Notes under the pieces: generated by a model | The model's input: the letters and a program-made list of their open reading frames with translations, nothing else | The model's database searches: none | What the model was told of the DNA's origin: nothing | Shown here: positions 1-10,155 of the stretch, in pieces | Layout: the number at the start of each line of letters is the position of its first letter | Numbering within the stretch: the stretch's first letter is position 1 | Assembly: GCA_028023455.1 (NCBI GenBank) | Contig: JAQFVV010000002.1 | Location: forward strand, 32,869,725-32,933,724 | Length of the DNA stretch: 64,000 nt | From: Epiperipatus broadwayi | Taxonomy: Eukaryota > Onychophora > Udeonychophora > Euonychophora > Peripatidae | Reading direction: 5' to 3' | Made by a program: the position numbers and the translations under genes

Positions 1-930
1 GGGGGGGTCATAGTTAGATAGATTGGAGTGCTCGGATTGGTTCTCAAACATCACATGATCTTCCAAATACCTAGTACCTAAATAAAAACTATCTTTTATT
101 CATATCCTGCTCTTCATGAAATATATGTCATAATTCCATCATTTTTTTCTCTTTCTTCTTTAAACTTATTGTTGTTTAAGAAAATATTCTGTATTATTGA
201 CTATTTCAATCCATTTCAACGTTATAAATTTATATAATTCTTTTACCTTCTAATGTTTTTTTTTTTAGTCATTTTTAATTATAACAATAATATTTGGGTG
301 GCTGGGTATCTTATAAAGATTTCTAATATTTCTACACACATTGATGCTATTTTATGAAGCAACTTGTAATCCATTCTTAAAATCACTGACATAAAAATGA
401 AGAACAAAGTTGGACTTATGCATTTCGGTTTAACACCTATTTAGCACCAATTTTTGTTTGAATGACACCATAGATTTGTCTCTTATTGTTCCTATCATAC
501 TATTATGCAGCAACCATTAAACATTACTACATAATACTTTTTGATAATGTGAGTCAAATATGTTGACTAAATAAATATTAAGCAATATATAAATCTTTTT
601 GTTCATGTTTCTTACATTTTTGTGACAGTTAAAATATCGTACTTTGGCATTTTCTAAAATCAGAGAACAGCAACAATGATAATCTATGATGTGGTAATTT
701 TCTATTCAACTTATTGTGAATAACTGGAACAAGAAAAACATATTTAAGATCAAGGGATACCACTTCATGGATCTATACACAACATGCCTTAATAAAAAGG
801 GTGAATGATGCTTTTCATACTGCTGGAACACCATCCATGTTTTATGCAGAGACATAGTTTAGGTAATCATCACAAAAAATTTAAGGGCTTAGCAACATAT
901 CTGGAAAATGAGGTATAACATGAAGTGTGA
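1..930. other. AT-rich DNA without recognised genes
   Basis: No long open frame, RNA gene or clear transposon domain is visible. A short fragment near 45-60 (CATCACATGATC) matches the outer edge of the family C palindromes found at 23.6 and 48.1 kb, so the window may open inside the end of such an element. The rest is simple AT-rich sequence. Confidence 0.5.
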
Positions 931-934
931 TAAT

Positions 935-1085
935 ATATTTCATACCTTCATGGATCATTGTCAATGCTCTTTCTGTCATCACAGTATCTTGAAATTCACT
1001 TGAAAATATTCTTGCGACTTATGGTTTCATCGTCATTCACAGTTTGAATCGTTTCAAATGTTCAGCCATAGTTTTTCCCAAACTT
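935..1085 (-). pseudogene. mariner-like transposase N-terminus, relic
   Basis: On the minus strand a broken frame reads ETIQTVNDDETISRKNIFK, a stop, then RYCDDRKSIDNDP. This has the rhythm of the mariner/SETMAR helix-turn-helix region, in which a MIxxVYGxEAMSRxxVF segment is followed by an RFxxGRExxEDDPRSGRP linker. Related stretches occur at 49.16 kb on the plus strand and 56.8 kb on the minus strand, which supports a repeated transposase-derived sequence. The frame has a stop and no catalytic DD(34)D region follows, so this is a short dead remnant. The assignment rests on pattern memory, not an alignment. Confidence 0.4.
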
Positions 1086-1197
1086 AAAACAAAATTTGTA
1101 CATTAAGGTACCAAATCCTCTTACATTTCATGTTATAACTTACATATAGTACCATTTTCAACTTTCTTATACCCTTTAACAATACTATTATTTTATC

Positions 1198-1250
1198 AAA
1201 CTTTATTCTTACAGTTTCGACTGTCCTGCAGTCATCATCAGAGATACAAT
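1198..1250 (-). ncRNA. hammerhead ribozyme-like motif, family B (left arm)
   Basis: On the minus strand CTGATGA (complement of 1235-1241) is followed by one extra base, a helix II of GACTG/CAGTC closing CAGGA, and GAAA (complement of 1215-1218). Downstream sequence ending in AAAGTTTGATAA can supply helix III, the UH step and the GAUA strand of helix I, which pairs with UAUC before CTGATGA. The extra base between A9 and helix II departs from the usual hammerhead core, so activity is less certain than for families C and D. Confidence 0.55.
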
Positions 1251-2026
1251 ATCCAAATATATAATTATATAATTAATACATTTTATACATACACACATAT
1301 ATGTACATAATCAACATACATCCTAACCTGACTGTTATATAATAATTATATCTTTTTACTCCATTTTCTTTATTTTACTTTTAAATTACTTTTAATCTAT
1401 TTACTACAATTTTTATAACCTTTTTATAAAACTTTAACTTTTAAAATTCTACTATTTAATACATACTATTATTTTTATTATTATCATTATTATTTATATT
1501 CTTTTTTAAAAATAAAATAAAATTATTGTAAATTTCTCTAACTTTTTTTATATTTTTTTATTTTACACTTTTATTAACTAATAACTTTTATGTTGCTAAT
1601 TACTTACCTCTTTAAAATCTACTCTTTACACATCTTATTTTTAAACCCAACGGACATTTTTTTTTTAAAAATAAAAAATATATAAATATAAAAAAATGTT
1701 AGAGTAATTTAAAATGATTTTATTTTATTTTTAAAAAAGAGTATAAGTAAAAAAGATAATAAAAATAATATTTATTAAATAGTAGAATTTTAAAAGTTTA
1801 AGTTTTTTAAAAAAGTTATAAAAATTGGAATAAATAGATTTAAAGGAATTTAAAAGTAAAATAAAATAAATAAATGTGAAAATTAAAATTAGTTAAAAAT
1901 AAAATAAATAAAACGGAATAAAATGATATAATTATTATATAATGGTCAGGTAAGGATGTATGTTGATTATGTATATATATATATGTGTGTATATAAAATG
2001 TATTAATTGTATGATTATATATTTGG

Positions 2027-2088
2027 ATATTGTATCTCTGATGATGACTGCAGCACAGTCGAAACTTTAATAATAAAGTTTGATAAAA
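2027..2088 (+). ncRNA. hammerhead ribozyme-like motif, family B (right arm)
   Basis: CTGATGA lies at 2038-2044. Helix II pairs 2046-2050 (GACTG) with 2056-2060 (CAGTC), and GAAA is at 2061-2064. Helix III pairs CTTTA (2065-2069) with TAAAG (2074-2078) over an ATAA loop, with A2064 pairing T2079. The predicted cleavage is after T2080. Helix I pairs GATA (2082-2085) with TATC (2033-2036), with one T-T mismatch at its base. T2045 is an extra base between A9 and helix II. Helix III is long enough to fold without dimerising. Confidence 0.6.
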
Positions 2089-2439
2089 AAAGAAGAGAAA
2101 ATTGTATGTCGTAACTTACGATTCAGATACTCTAGCAATTTAAAATTTTTGTGACAAATAAATAACTATGTTATGAAGCTACATAAGCATAAATAAAGAA
2201 TGTCATATTTTCAATGAGACATTTAGTGTATATTCCTAATAAATACTAATAGTTTTAAAGTTAAATGTCATCATTATCAGGACCCACAGTTTGTAAGATT
2301 GCAATAAGTTCTAATCTCATCAATTTGACATCTGCCCAAATCTAAATGGATAGGATGGATATCCTAACAATTCATTTAGAATCCAGATGATGCAATCATT
2401 TAAATTCTTGTAGTTTTCAAAATATCTTTTTAGAATGTC

Positions 2440-2573
2440 ATCTCTCGTAGAAGGTATATGCACTGTGCTCACATCCAAAATATATTTTAGTATAAACAAT
2501 TAGAAGAGTATAAGTGTTTATACTAAAATATATTTTCGATGTGAGCACAGTGCATGTACCTTCTATGAGAGAT
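2440..2573. repeat. long near-perfect foldback hairpin
   Basis: Arms of about 57 bases (2440-2497 and 2516-2573) pair almost perfectly. The left arm begins ATCTCTCGTAGAAGG and the right arm ends CCTTCTATGAGAGAT. Only about 18 bases separate them. A transcript would fold into a long hairpin, as from a palindromic MITE or an inverted-repeat small-RNA source. No coding potential is present. Confidence 0.75.
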
Positions 2574-3029
2574 TTTTATTTAAAACTATTTATAAATAGG
2601 AGTTGAAATTATATCCAGATAAATCTATAATTCTCTTACTAATAATGATGCTACAAAACTGGACTATTCTAACAGCTTTTGAAATGGAACAGTAAAGTGT
2701 TTGGATGGTAGGTTTGAACGTTTTTCCATTCTCGTTTTACTTGCTAACTGATAATAGCTAGATACCCATTTACTGACCAACATTAAATAGGTAGCTACTC
2801 AAATGAAAAATTCTAAGCATAATAGGAATTATATATATAAATTTTATTTTTTGTAAATGAAAAACTCTGTGATCAGGAATTTTATCAGGGTAAAAAAAAG
2901 GATTTATTTATTTTTTGTTTCTGATTTCTATGATCTTTTCCCCCCCAATGAATTACTTATTTGATTTATTTCTCATGTGTTAGTTTTTATTTGTATTTGT
3001 TTTGTATTATCGTGTTTAGTTTAGTTTAG

Positions 3030-3180
3030 TTGTGTTGTTGGAGATTCTTGAGTATAAGGTTCTGGGATCGAATCCAGTCATGCCATTTCTGTCACTCAAA
3101 CTTGTTATGGATTTCTAGCAGTATTTGCACTACGATTTCTAAGAGAAAGGAAGGAAAATTTGTGTGCCTTATCTGATGAT
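3030..3180 (+). mobile_element. tRNA-derived SINE-like sequence
   Basis: A B-box-like stretch, GGTTCTGGGATCGAATCC, is followed by a body (CACTCAAACTTGTTATGG ... AGCAGTATTTGCAC) that resembles the body at 38.69-38.74 kb. That shared body makes the pair look like one diverged SINE family. The A box is poorly preserved. Confidence 0.4.
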
Positions 3181-3265
3181 AATATTCAGTACTTATTCAA
3201 AGCATTTGTGATTTTCGATTATTTTTTTAAAATAGTCCGATTATTTTTTTAAAACTCTGAATATA

Positions 3266-3366
3266 TGTTGTGCTAGCAGTTAGCATAGCTGCCTTCGAAG
3301 CAGCTGGCTCGGGTTCGCTTCCCGGTCAATGCATTTGACATATATATATATATTAAAAAAAAAAGA
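3266..3366 (+). mobile_element. tRNA-derived SINE or retroposed tRNA
   Basis: A-box-like GTTAGCATAG, a perfect five-pair anticodon arm (GCTGC/GCAGC) closing a TCG anticodon loop, and a B box (GGTTCGCTTCC) lie in tRNA order. The element ends in GCATTTGACAT followed by a TA/A-rich tail. A sister copy at 42.35 kb has the same ends and a TCC anticodon. The D arm and acceptor pairing are imperfect, so a retroposon is likelier than a working tRNA gene. Confidence 0.65.
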
Positions 3367-4230
3367 AGCTTTTATTTCATATTCGTGGCTTAAAAAGTAT
3401 GTAAAAATTGGACCTTCCTCATTTTAATAATGTTTGTATTTATCCCAAATATCAAACCATTTCTGTCTCGTCTAATTTTTAACGGTTTATAAAATAATTA
3501 CATAACCGGTACCACGGAAAAGTTTTTGTTTAGGTATTTCCTTTTTTATCATCGCATTATCACTGATTAGTAATAGTCCTTGTTAAATAATTACATGCCC
3601 TGGTAATTCCAACATACTTACATTTTACTTTTTTTTTTTTAATTAGAAAAATATTTTTATGCTTAATTACCCTAATACGTAAATTAGTAACTTGCTATTA
3701 TTTTATTGCTTAATTATTTGTTTAGTTAAGTATCTGTTATTAAATATTGATTTTGTGTGGGTGCGTACGTGCAGGCTATTCTTTTTCATCTAACACATTA
3801 ATTAAACGCAGCAAACTGTAAAACCAAAACGCAACTTTGACGCATATGAGAGATTTCAAGGATAATGAATTTGAGCTAAATTGTTGTGATTATCCAGTAA
3901 CAGCGTTTCTTCCGGTTAACATATATTCATTTTAATCTGATTTAATAAATAGAGACTGTCATGATGGATTTATTGACTTAATCTTTTCTAAAAATCAGAT
4001 CGTATGACATTAATTATTTTTTGGTTGTACCAGATTTTATTTGCATTTATTTATTTAGAGTAAGATTTTTTTTCTTTCAGACACTAACATTATTAAATCC
4101 TTTCCATTTTATATCTAAAGCCTTAGATTTGACAGTCTTTAACTATATGATTTATGGTTGCGTTATGTATTTATAATTCATCTTTCGATTCTTCTACCGT
4201 GTAATATATAAAATCTTACTTTCTCTCAAA

Positions 4231-4317
4231 CCTGTCTGAACCTATCCTGGCACCTCTCTGAGGAGTGCCAAAGCACGAAACCATGGTCAGGGGTCTGGGG
4301 CGGGGATTCCTGACAGG
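4231..4317 (+). ncRNA. hammerhead ribozyme, family D (intact core)
   Basis: Every conserved element is present. CTGAGGA is at 4258-4264; position 7 of the core may be any base. Helix II is GTGC/GCAC (4265-4268 with 4273-4276) with a CAAA loop, and GAAA is at 4277-4280. Helix III is the self-complementary CCATGG (4281-4286), which has no loop of its own and so suggests action as a dimer, as in other short-helix-III type I hammerheads. The cleavage triplet is GTC, with the cut predicted after C4288. Helix I pairs AGGGGT (4289-4294) with ACCTCT (4252-4257), and an outer helix CCTGTC/GACAGG (4231-4236 with 4312-4317) extends it. No second copy was found here. Activity is inferred, not shown. Confidence 0.85.
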
Positions 4318-4924
4318 GATATTTTAAGTGCTGGCTCTGGCTAAGCATTTAGCACACAGCTTGTTGAGGAATTGGCAATCCTCATTGTTTATAACTGACA
4401 AGCTTAAGAGATAGGGTCATGCGATCTGTGACTCTTATTTTGACTATTTGAAAAATTAAGCTAAATATAAATTTGATATTATTATTTTTTAATTACTTAT
4501 CAATATGCAACTAATATTTTTTTGCAAAATTGTAAAATAAAAACATATTGCTTCCATATAGACATGTGGAAAAGTAATTTGAAAAGGATATACTTTTATA
4601 TCTATTAAAAATAATCGAGTCTGTAAATTGTGATATTATTCATTAAAAAGCATATAATTTTCAACCCAATATTATAAATATCAATGGACATCAGTATCAA
4701 AATTGTTGTTGACTTTCTATTTTTAAGATTATAAAGAACCTTTAAGCTTTCATAAAAATGGGTTATCTTTGAGCAAATCTTGTGAGTTTTATAGATTTAT
4801 TCAAAAGATGATGATCTAAAAAGTCATTATTATCACACAAAAGAATATCATAAATGGATTTAATAGAATCATGGTGTCATTTTTCAGGTTCATGTAGAAC
4901 TTTTAATATAAAAAAGATCTAAAC

Positions 4925-5145
4925 TAAAGAGTTTTAATACTAATATCATTAATGTAACCTTAAATGGACTGCTGCTGGTGAATTTTGATACAACAGATGG
5001 ATTGATTACCAAATATCATTACTGTAATCTTAAATACTATGCTGTTAGTAAATTTTTCCACAACACATTTACCAAATATCATTACTGTACACTTCAATGT
5101 CCTGCTGTTAGTGAATTTTGAAACACATGGAATGATTTACCATGA
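4925..5145 (+). repeat. short tandem array, about 65-70-bp unit
   Basis: About three units share AAATATCATTACTGTA followed by CTGCTGTTAGTGAATTTT and a TGGATTGATTTACC-like segment. The anchor recurs near 4941, 5011 and 5076. The same unit occurs in inverted orientation at 7.27-7.44 kb. Confidence 0.7.
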
Positions 5146-7264
5146 ATGCTTTGTTTGGGCAGAAAAACTGCATAAAAAACTTGGATGTATATTCATATAA
5201 ACAAAATGTCATCTAATAAATTATAGTTGAAAATAGGAAAGCAAAAGAAGATTGTGTTTTATGAGAAGTTTAAGTTCAGATAATAATAAGCTCTACAGGT
5301 AAAATGATATCTACATCAAAAAATAATTCCCATTTAAACATATTTTTGTGTTACTGATGCCTGTCTTAAGAAGAAGTGTGTCGTAGAATTAAATAAATCC
5401 TGACTGGTTATTTAAAAATTACTATTGGTTGAAGAGAAAAGTGATATTTTCTGTTTGAAAGAACTAGAAATTGTATATTGAGCTTTATAAGCAGTATAAA
5501 GATTTAGAGCAGAAGTTTAACAAATATCAAGATAGCTTAAAAATAATTGGTGATTTAAAGCCGAAGTGCAGTAGCATTATCATATAGTCCAGGGAGATCC
5601 TGTGAAGAGGCCTGGTTAGTGGTTTTGTGCCATGCATGTGCAAAATTATATTGCTGCCCTTCCATAAAAAAAAATCATAATAATAATAAATTGAAATTTT
5701 CATACAACATATAATATAAAAATTTATTATAAAATAATATATATAAATATAACCGTGTGATAATGTATAGAAAATAGTGGCAACATGTACCTTCTACATT
5801 CGTCTGGCTTTTATAATAGAAAAATCATTAATTATATCTTCTAAATCTAAATTATTACAGATATTTTCTATACTTATTGTAACTAAATTTTTTAGTCTTC
5901 CTTGGAACATGCTTGATCGTGATTATTTATTAATTTTAATTTTGACCTTTCTTCAGAAGCTATGTTAACGGAATTGTTAAGAAAATGTGGAAAGCTATCA
6001 ACAAATTGGGAAATAATGTTAAATTATTTTCAAAAAACAAATTGTAAAACATCGAAACAAAATGGATCCAAATATAATAAAGGTGTCTCTCTCGACCCAC
6101 ACAGTATAGTCACATAATCTAACTGATAAAATGATACAAAAACATAAATAACAACTATAATAAAACAAAATAATCAGTTAACATCAGTATTGAAGCATCC
6201 AGGTTTTTTTAATGGTTTTTTTGATTATCAATTGATTTAAATTTTTTATTAAGGCAAGTTGTTTGTGTCACCTGCATGCAATGAACTCCCTGCTCCCAGG
6301 AATGGGATGGTTTGCCTGTGAAGATCCTTTAAAAGATTAACTCTTAAATTGATCAATTTATTTATTGGTCGAGTGAGGTAAAACTCTGAACTTTTAATTG
6401 GTCAATTCACAAACTCAGTGATAAAAATATATTCATCTTTTAATATTATATTCATTTTAGTTTCATTTGCAAAAAGTATATTAATAATTTGTCAGATTAT
6501 GAAAGTAAACAAAAGTTTTTTCAAAAATATATTTTTATTTATAATTATAAAAATATTCAATAGCAGAAAAAATAAAAAAAAAGATCATAAAAAATTACAA
6601 GTCATGTAAACGTCATTGGTGTCCCTCCTCAATTTATATTATTATAAAAGTTCAATAATTTTTTAGTAAAATCTTAGTATTTTTCTAAAAATAATTATAT
6701 TTTTAGCATATTTAACCAAAATACATTATAATATGTAAATAAATGCCAGAAAAATATTCTAAAACATTAATCTTTGTTTGAAAATCAAATAAACAGTTTG
6801 AGACAATCTAAACTCTTAACAGGCATATCAAAATTATTGCTACCACTGGTTTCTTTTTCAATTTACGTTCATGTAAAGTATACATTTTTTAAATAAAACC
6901 TTACTACTTTTGTAAAATAACTACATTTTCAGCAGATTTTATGAAAATAATTTATATGTACGAAAAATAATAATAAAAAACACTCTAAAACATATATTTT
7001 CAGTGGTGAAAATTATTTATCGGGGGTCTTTTTTTGAGCAAATAATCATCAGCCAATCACCATTGAGAATGGACGGCCTCCTCCTTTTGTTTGACTTAAA
7101 ACATCCCTATTATTGATTTTTTACTTGTAAAATAATTCAAGAGAAGGCAGCATCTTACGGGACTTTTTCTAAGCTTTCAAACAAGCATAAAATCATCACC
7201 ATAATTCAAAAAATGACCGATTTCAAGTGACCTAAAGCTGTTGATGTGGATGAGCGTCAAAACT
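5146..7264. other. AT-rich stretch with diverged dispersed repeat
   Basis: No gene was recognised. Two diverged segments (about 6640-6830 and 6850-7020) share wording with 8.5-8.8 kb and 28.1-28.9 kb: a block around TTCATGTAAA, then TCTAAAATAATT, an AAAATGTAAAAA-like block and a TTCTAAAACATT block. They look like one old dispersed repeat of unknown class. The short open frames are low-complexity and not convincing. Confidence 0.45.
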
Positions 7265-7267
7265 TCA

Positions 7268-7440
7268 CTAAGTGTTAATCCATGATTTATGTGAAAATTA
7301 TTAACAGCAGACCATAAGGTTTTAATAATGATATTACCACAATCAATCCATGTGTTGTGTCAAAATTCTACAACAGCAGACCATTTAATGTTATACTAAT
7401 GATATTAGGTTTACTACCCCTGGATCAAAATATCCACTAT
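7268..7440 (-). repeat. inverted copy of the 65-70-bp tandem array
   Basis: On the minus strand two units read AATATCATTA, TGGTCTGCTGTTGTAGAATT and ACACATGGATTGATT. This is the same unit as at 4.93-5.15 kb, in opposite orientation. The two arrays flank about 2.1 kb and may be the ends of one larger inverted-repeat element. Confidence 0.6.
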
Positions 7441-8269
7441 TGTCTATAAGTGTTTTGAAGTCAAATTTAATATCAGTTTCAAACAACACACAAATTGCCA
7501 CATTAATTTTCTAAAATTACTTTCTAGATATATTAATTTATTCTATTGTTATTCTCTAAGATCATGCAGTATTCACTAATTTTTCACATTGTTAATCTCA
7601 GTAATAAAGTAATAAAACATTAATGCAGATTACAAGGGATATTAATGAATAAATGAAGCTTGAAAAAGAAGATAAATTAGTTATGCAAATGTGTTTTATA
7701 ATTTTCACAAATATTTTTTTTAGAATATCAGATATCATAATCTTTCACTTACATTAAATTACCATGAAGCTGCATTATGTTTTGTATCGATATATACTAT
7801 TTCATTTATACGCTTTCCAAGAAAAATTGAAAAAGAAACAGGAAAATTAAAAAATTTCATGAATTTTACAATATGGCAGTAACCATTTTTCTATCTAGGA
7901 GTTCCATACATTTTCTGAATTTAATGCTGAAAAATTATGAAATGTAAAAAAAAAATTGTAAAATAACTTTCTTAAACTATAAAATGAAAGTTATCAATTT
8001 AGTAGTAGGAGGGGGAAATAACTATTTAATGTTCTTCTATTACTTCAGAGAGCTTCAATTTTGAAGAGTTTGATTGAAAATTTGAAATGGTAATGGCTAA
8101 GGATAACTATATAGATTCTGAAGTTGATACAGACTAAAAAATATTAAAACCATTACAGAGACCATAATCTGATAATTAAATTACTATTATATTTCCATAG
8201 AGGAAAAAAAGTTATTGAAAATAAAGGATGTTATTCAGATCATGTTAAACAGTTTCATCATCATTTAAT

Positions 8270-8830
8270 TTTTAGAATTCCTATAGGCAAATTGAATTAA
8301 ACTTTGAATTTTTGATTGGTCAAATCTAGAATTAGCATTAAAAATATATTTGTCTTTTAAAATTTTATTTGTTTTAGTTTAGTTTCCAAAGCACAAATTA
8401 ATAATTTGTCAGATTATTAAAATAAATGAAAATGTTAAAAAATAAATTTCTATTCATAATTGATAAAAATAATCTATAGCAGTCACATAGACTGTATTTT
8501 TGTCATTCACTTACAAATTGCAGCTATATGTTATTGATTTCTTTCTTTGTCTTCTTGTAAAAATAAATATTTTCTGATAAAATCTGAATTATTCTTCTAA
8601 AATAATTAATATTTTGCAAATATTTTATGAAAAAAAATAAATATGTAAAAAAAGAATAGAAAATAATTTTTCAACATCAAAACAAAGAAATAGAAGTGTC
8701 AATATTCTTGACAGGCACACTTCTGCAGAGAGAACAAGAAACTATTAATCAGTGGCTTTGAAGACAGGTTCTTGCATCATTGTAATAGCATTAAATTTAA
8801 ATACTGATTTATTAGTTCTTTAAAAAATCT
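8270..8830 (+). repeat. dispersed AT-rich repeat
   Basis: This stretch matches 28.13-28.53 kb in order: a TAAAATCTGAATTATTCTTC-like block, AATATTTT blocks, a GACAGGCAC block, AGAGAACAAGAAAC, then TTGGAAGACAG-like sequence and TTATTAGTTCT. No coding capacity is visible. The LINE at 8.86 kb has inserted at or near its right end. Confidence 0.55.
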
Positions 8831-8841
8831 GAAGATGGCAG

Positions 8842-8855
8842 TATTATTCAATATG
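8842..8855 (+). repeat. target-site duplication, left copy
   Basis: TATTATTCAATATG here is identical to 12775-12788. The two copies flank the 3.9-kb LINE exactly, as expected of a target-site duplication made at insertion. Confidence 0.7.
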
Positions 8856-8857
8856 TT

Positions 8858-9115
8858 ATGGTGGGGACTAATAATTTATGATTAAAGGAAGAGTAGGAAT
8901 AGTTGGATTATTACCAAGGTTTGACAAGAGTTATTTGTTAGATAGGGCATGTTCTATAAATGAGAGATTGAAAAAATTGTGTGAGAGAAATAATGTTATG
9001 TTTGTGGATGTGTGGGATTATTTTATTGGAAAGAGAGGTTATATAGTAAAGATGGGTTGATTTAGGAAAACAAGGAAGTGAAGTTTTAGGAAGTTTGATT
9101 TATAAAGAATTTTTT
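8858..9115 (+). pseudogene. SGNH hydrolase-like domain of the LINE, frameshifted
   Basis: A short frame gives MVGTNNL and stops; VGTNN resembles the block III motif of SGNH hydrolases. A frameshift leads into 8878-9060, encoding VGIVGLLPRFDKS and VMFVDVWDYF. A second frameshift gives a DGL-xLGKQGSEVL segment like the DGxHLxxxG end of the family. The start of the domain with the catalytic GDS block is missing because the element is 5'-truncated. Such esterase domains are known from ORF1 of CR1-type LINEs. Here only about 225 bp separates it from the endonuclease. Confidence 0.65.
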
Positions 9116-9224
9116 TTCGGAAACTTATAAAGGGGGTGGGTTTTTAAATTGTAATATTATTAAAAAGAATGGATGGAATATAAGAAGTAAGCAAAAGGAA
9201 TTTGATTTTGATATAAATATAGAT

Positions 9225-10035
9225 ATGGAGAAGGAATGGGTTTGTAAAATTAATGGTAAGAAAGTAATTTATAAATGTAATGGAGAAAAAAGAATTAAAA
9301 GAATTTATAAAAGAGTAGTTAGGAAAGAAGAAATTGTTAAAATTGGGTTTTTGAATATGCAAGGTGGTAGGAAACCAGAAAAGTGGATGGAATTAAATAA
9401 AACAATTGAAAATGAAGAGCTTGAAGTATTAGCAGTAGTGGAAACACATTTAAGAGAAGAAGAACCTATTTTGGAACAGTTGGTATGGCAGGGTGTAAAT
9501 AGAAAAGAAAAAGAAAAAGGGGTGGTGGTATAGGTGTTATATCAAAAAATATTTAAATATTGTTAAATGTCAAGAACACTTGTGGTTTGAAATAAGGTTG
9601 GGTAGACAAGAATGGATGGTGGCTATAGTTTATATAGCTACTGGAGATAGTCAAATTATATTGGAGTGGAATAGTAACATATACAAATGTTTAGTTAAGG
9701 ATATACAAAGTTTTAAAGAAAAGGGGAAGAGAATAATGGTTATAGGGGATATGAATGGACATATTGAAGAAATTGATGATGTAGATAATAAAAATGGACA
9801 GCTTTTGAAGAATTTTTGTCAGAAAGGAATTTGAGTATTGGAAATTTATTAAATATTTATGAGGGACAATACACATGGTCCAGAAATAATATATTTCACA
9901 CAATAGATTATGTATTGGTAGAAAAGAGGGAATAAATAAAATATGGAAAATTAAGGTATTTGATAATGAAGAAAAATATGCACTAGTGATCATAATTTCA
10001 TTGTAATTGAAATGGTTAGTAATGTGATGGAGAAT
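9225..10035 (+). pseudogene. APE-like endonuclease domain of the LINE, frameshifted
   Basis: The domain starts around IVKIGFLNMQGGR (conserved N) and continues through VLAVVETHLR (catalytic E). After a frameshift comes GIGVISKN, and after another MVIGDMNGHI (the GDxN motif). Then TWSRNN, IDYVLVE and finally SDHNFIVIEM (the SDH motif) are read in shifted frames. All landmark residues of an APE-type target-nicking endonuclease are visible, but at least four frame breaks or stops separate them, so this copy cannot make a working enzyme. Confidence 0.75.
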
Positions 10036-10155
10036 AGAAATAAAAGTAGACATAATAGTGAAAGATGTGGATGGAGATAAATGATAAGAATAAGTTGAAG
10101 ATATAAAATACAAGTTGAAGAAATAATGGAAGAGTGGGTTGGATGAGTATAAGGA

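Larger units (their letters stand above)
1198..2090. repeat. 890-bp palindrome with outward hammerhead ribozymes (family B)
   Basis: The left arm (about 1198-1590) is repeated in inverted orientation in the right arm (about 1690-2090), around a spacer of about 100 bp. Matching blocks include the ACAATATCCAAATATATAAT region beside each ribozyme and a CTGACTGTTATATAATAATT block that reappears on the right as AATTATTATATAATGGTCAG. Each outer end carries a hammerhead-like motif, left on the minus strand and right on the plus strand. No coding capacity is visible inside. Penelope-like elements are known to carry hammerheads in partly inverted terminal repeats, so a Penelope or retrozyme origin is possible. 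Confidence 0.75.

Noticed and set aside
8878-9060. A separate small protein gene of 60 codons
   Set aside because: Its sequence continues the SGNH motif from the frame just upstream (MVGTNNL) and passes into another frame downstream (LGKQGSEVL). It is part of the broken LINE.
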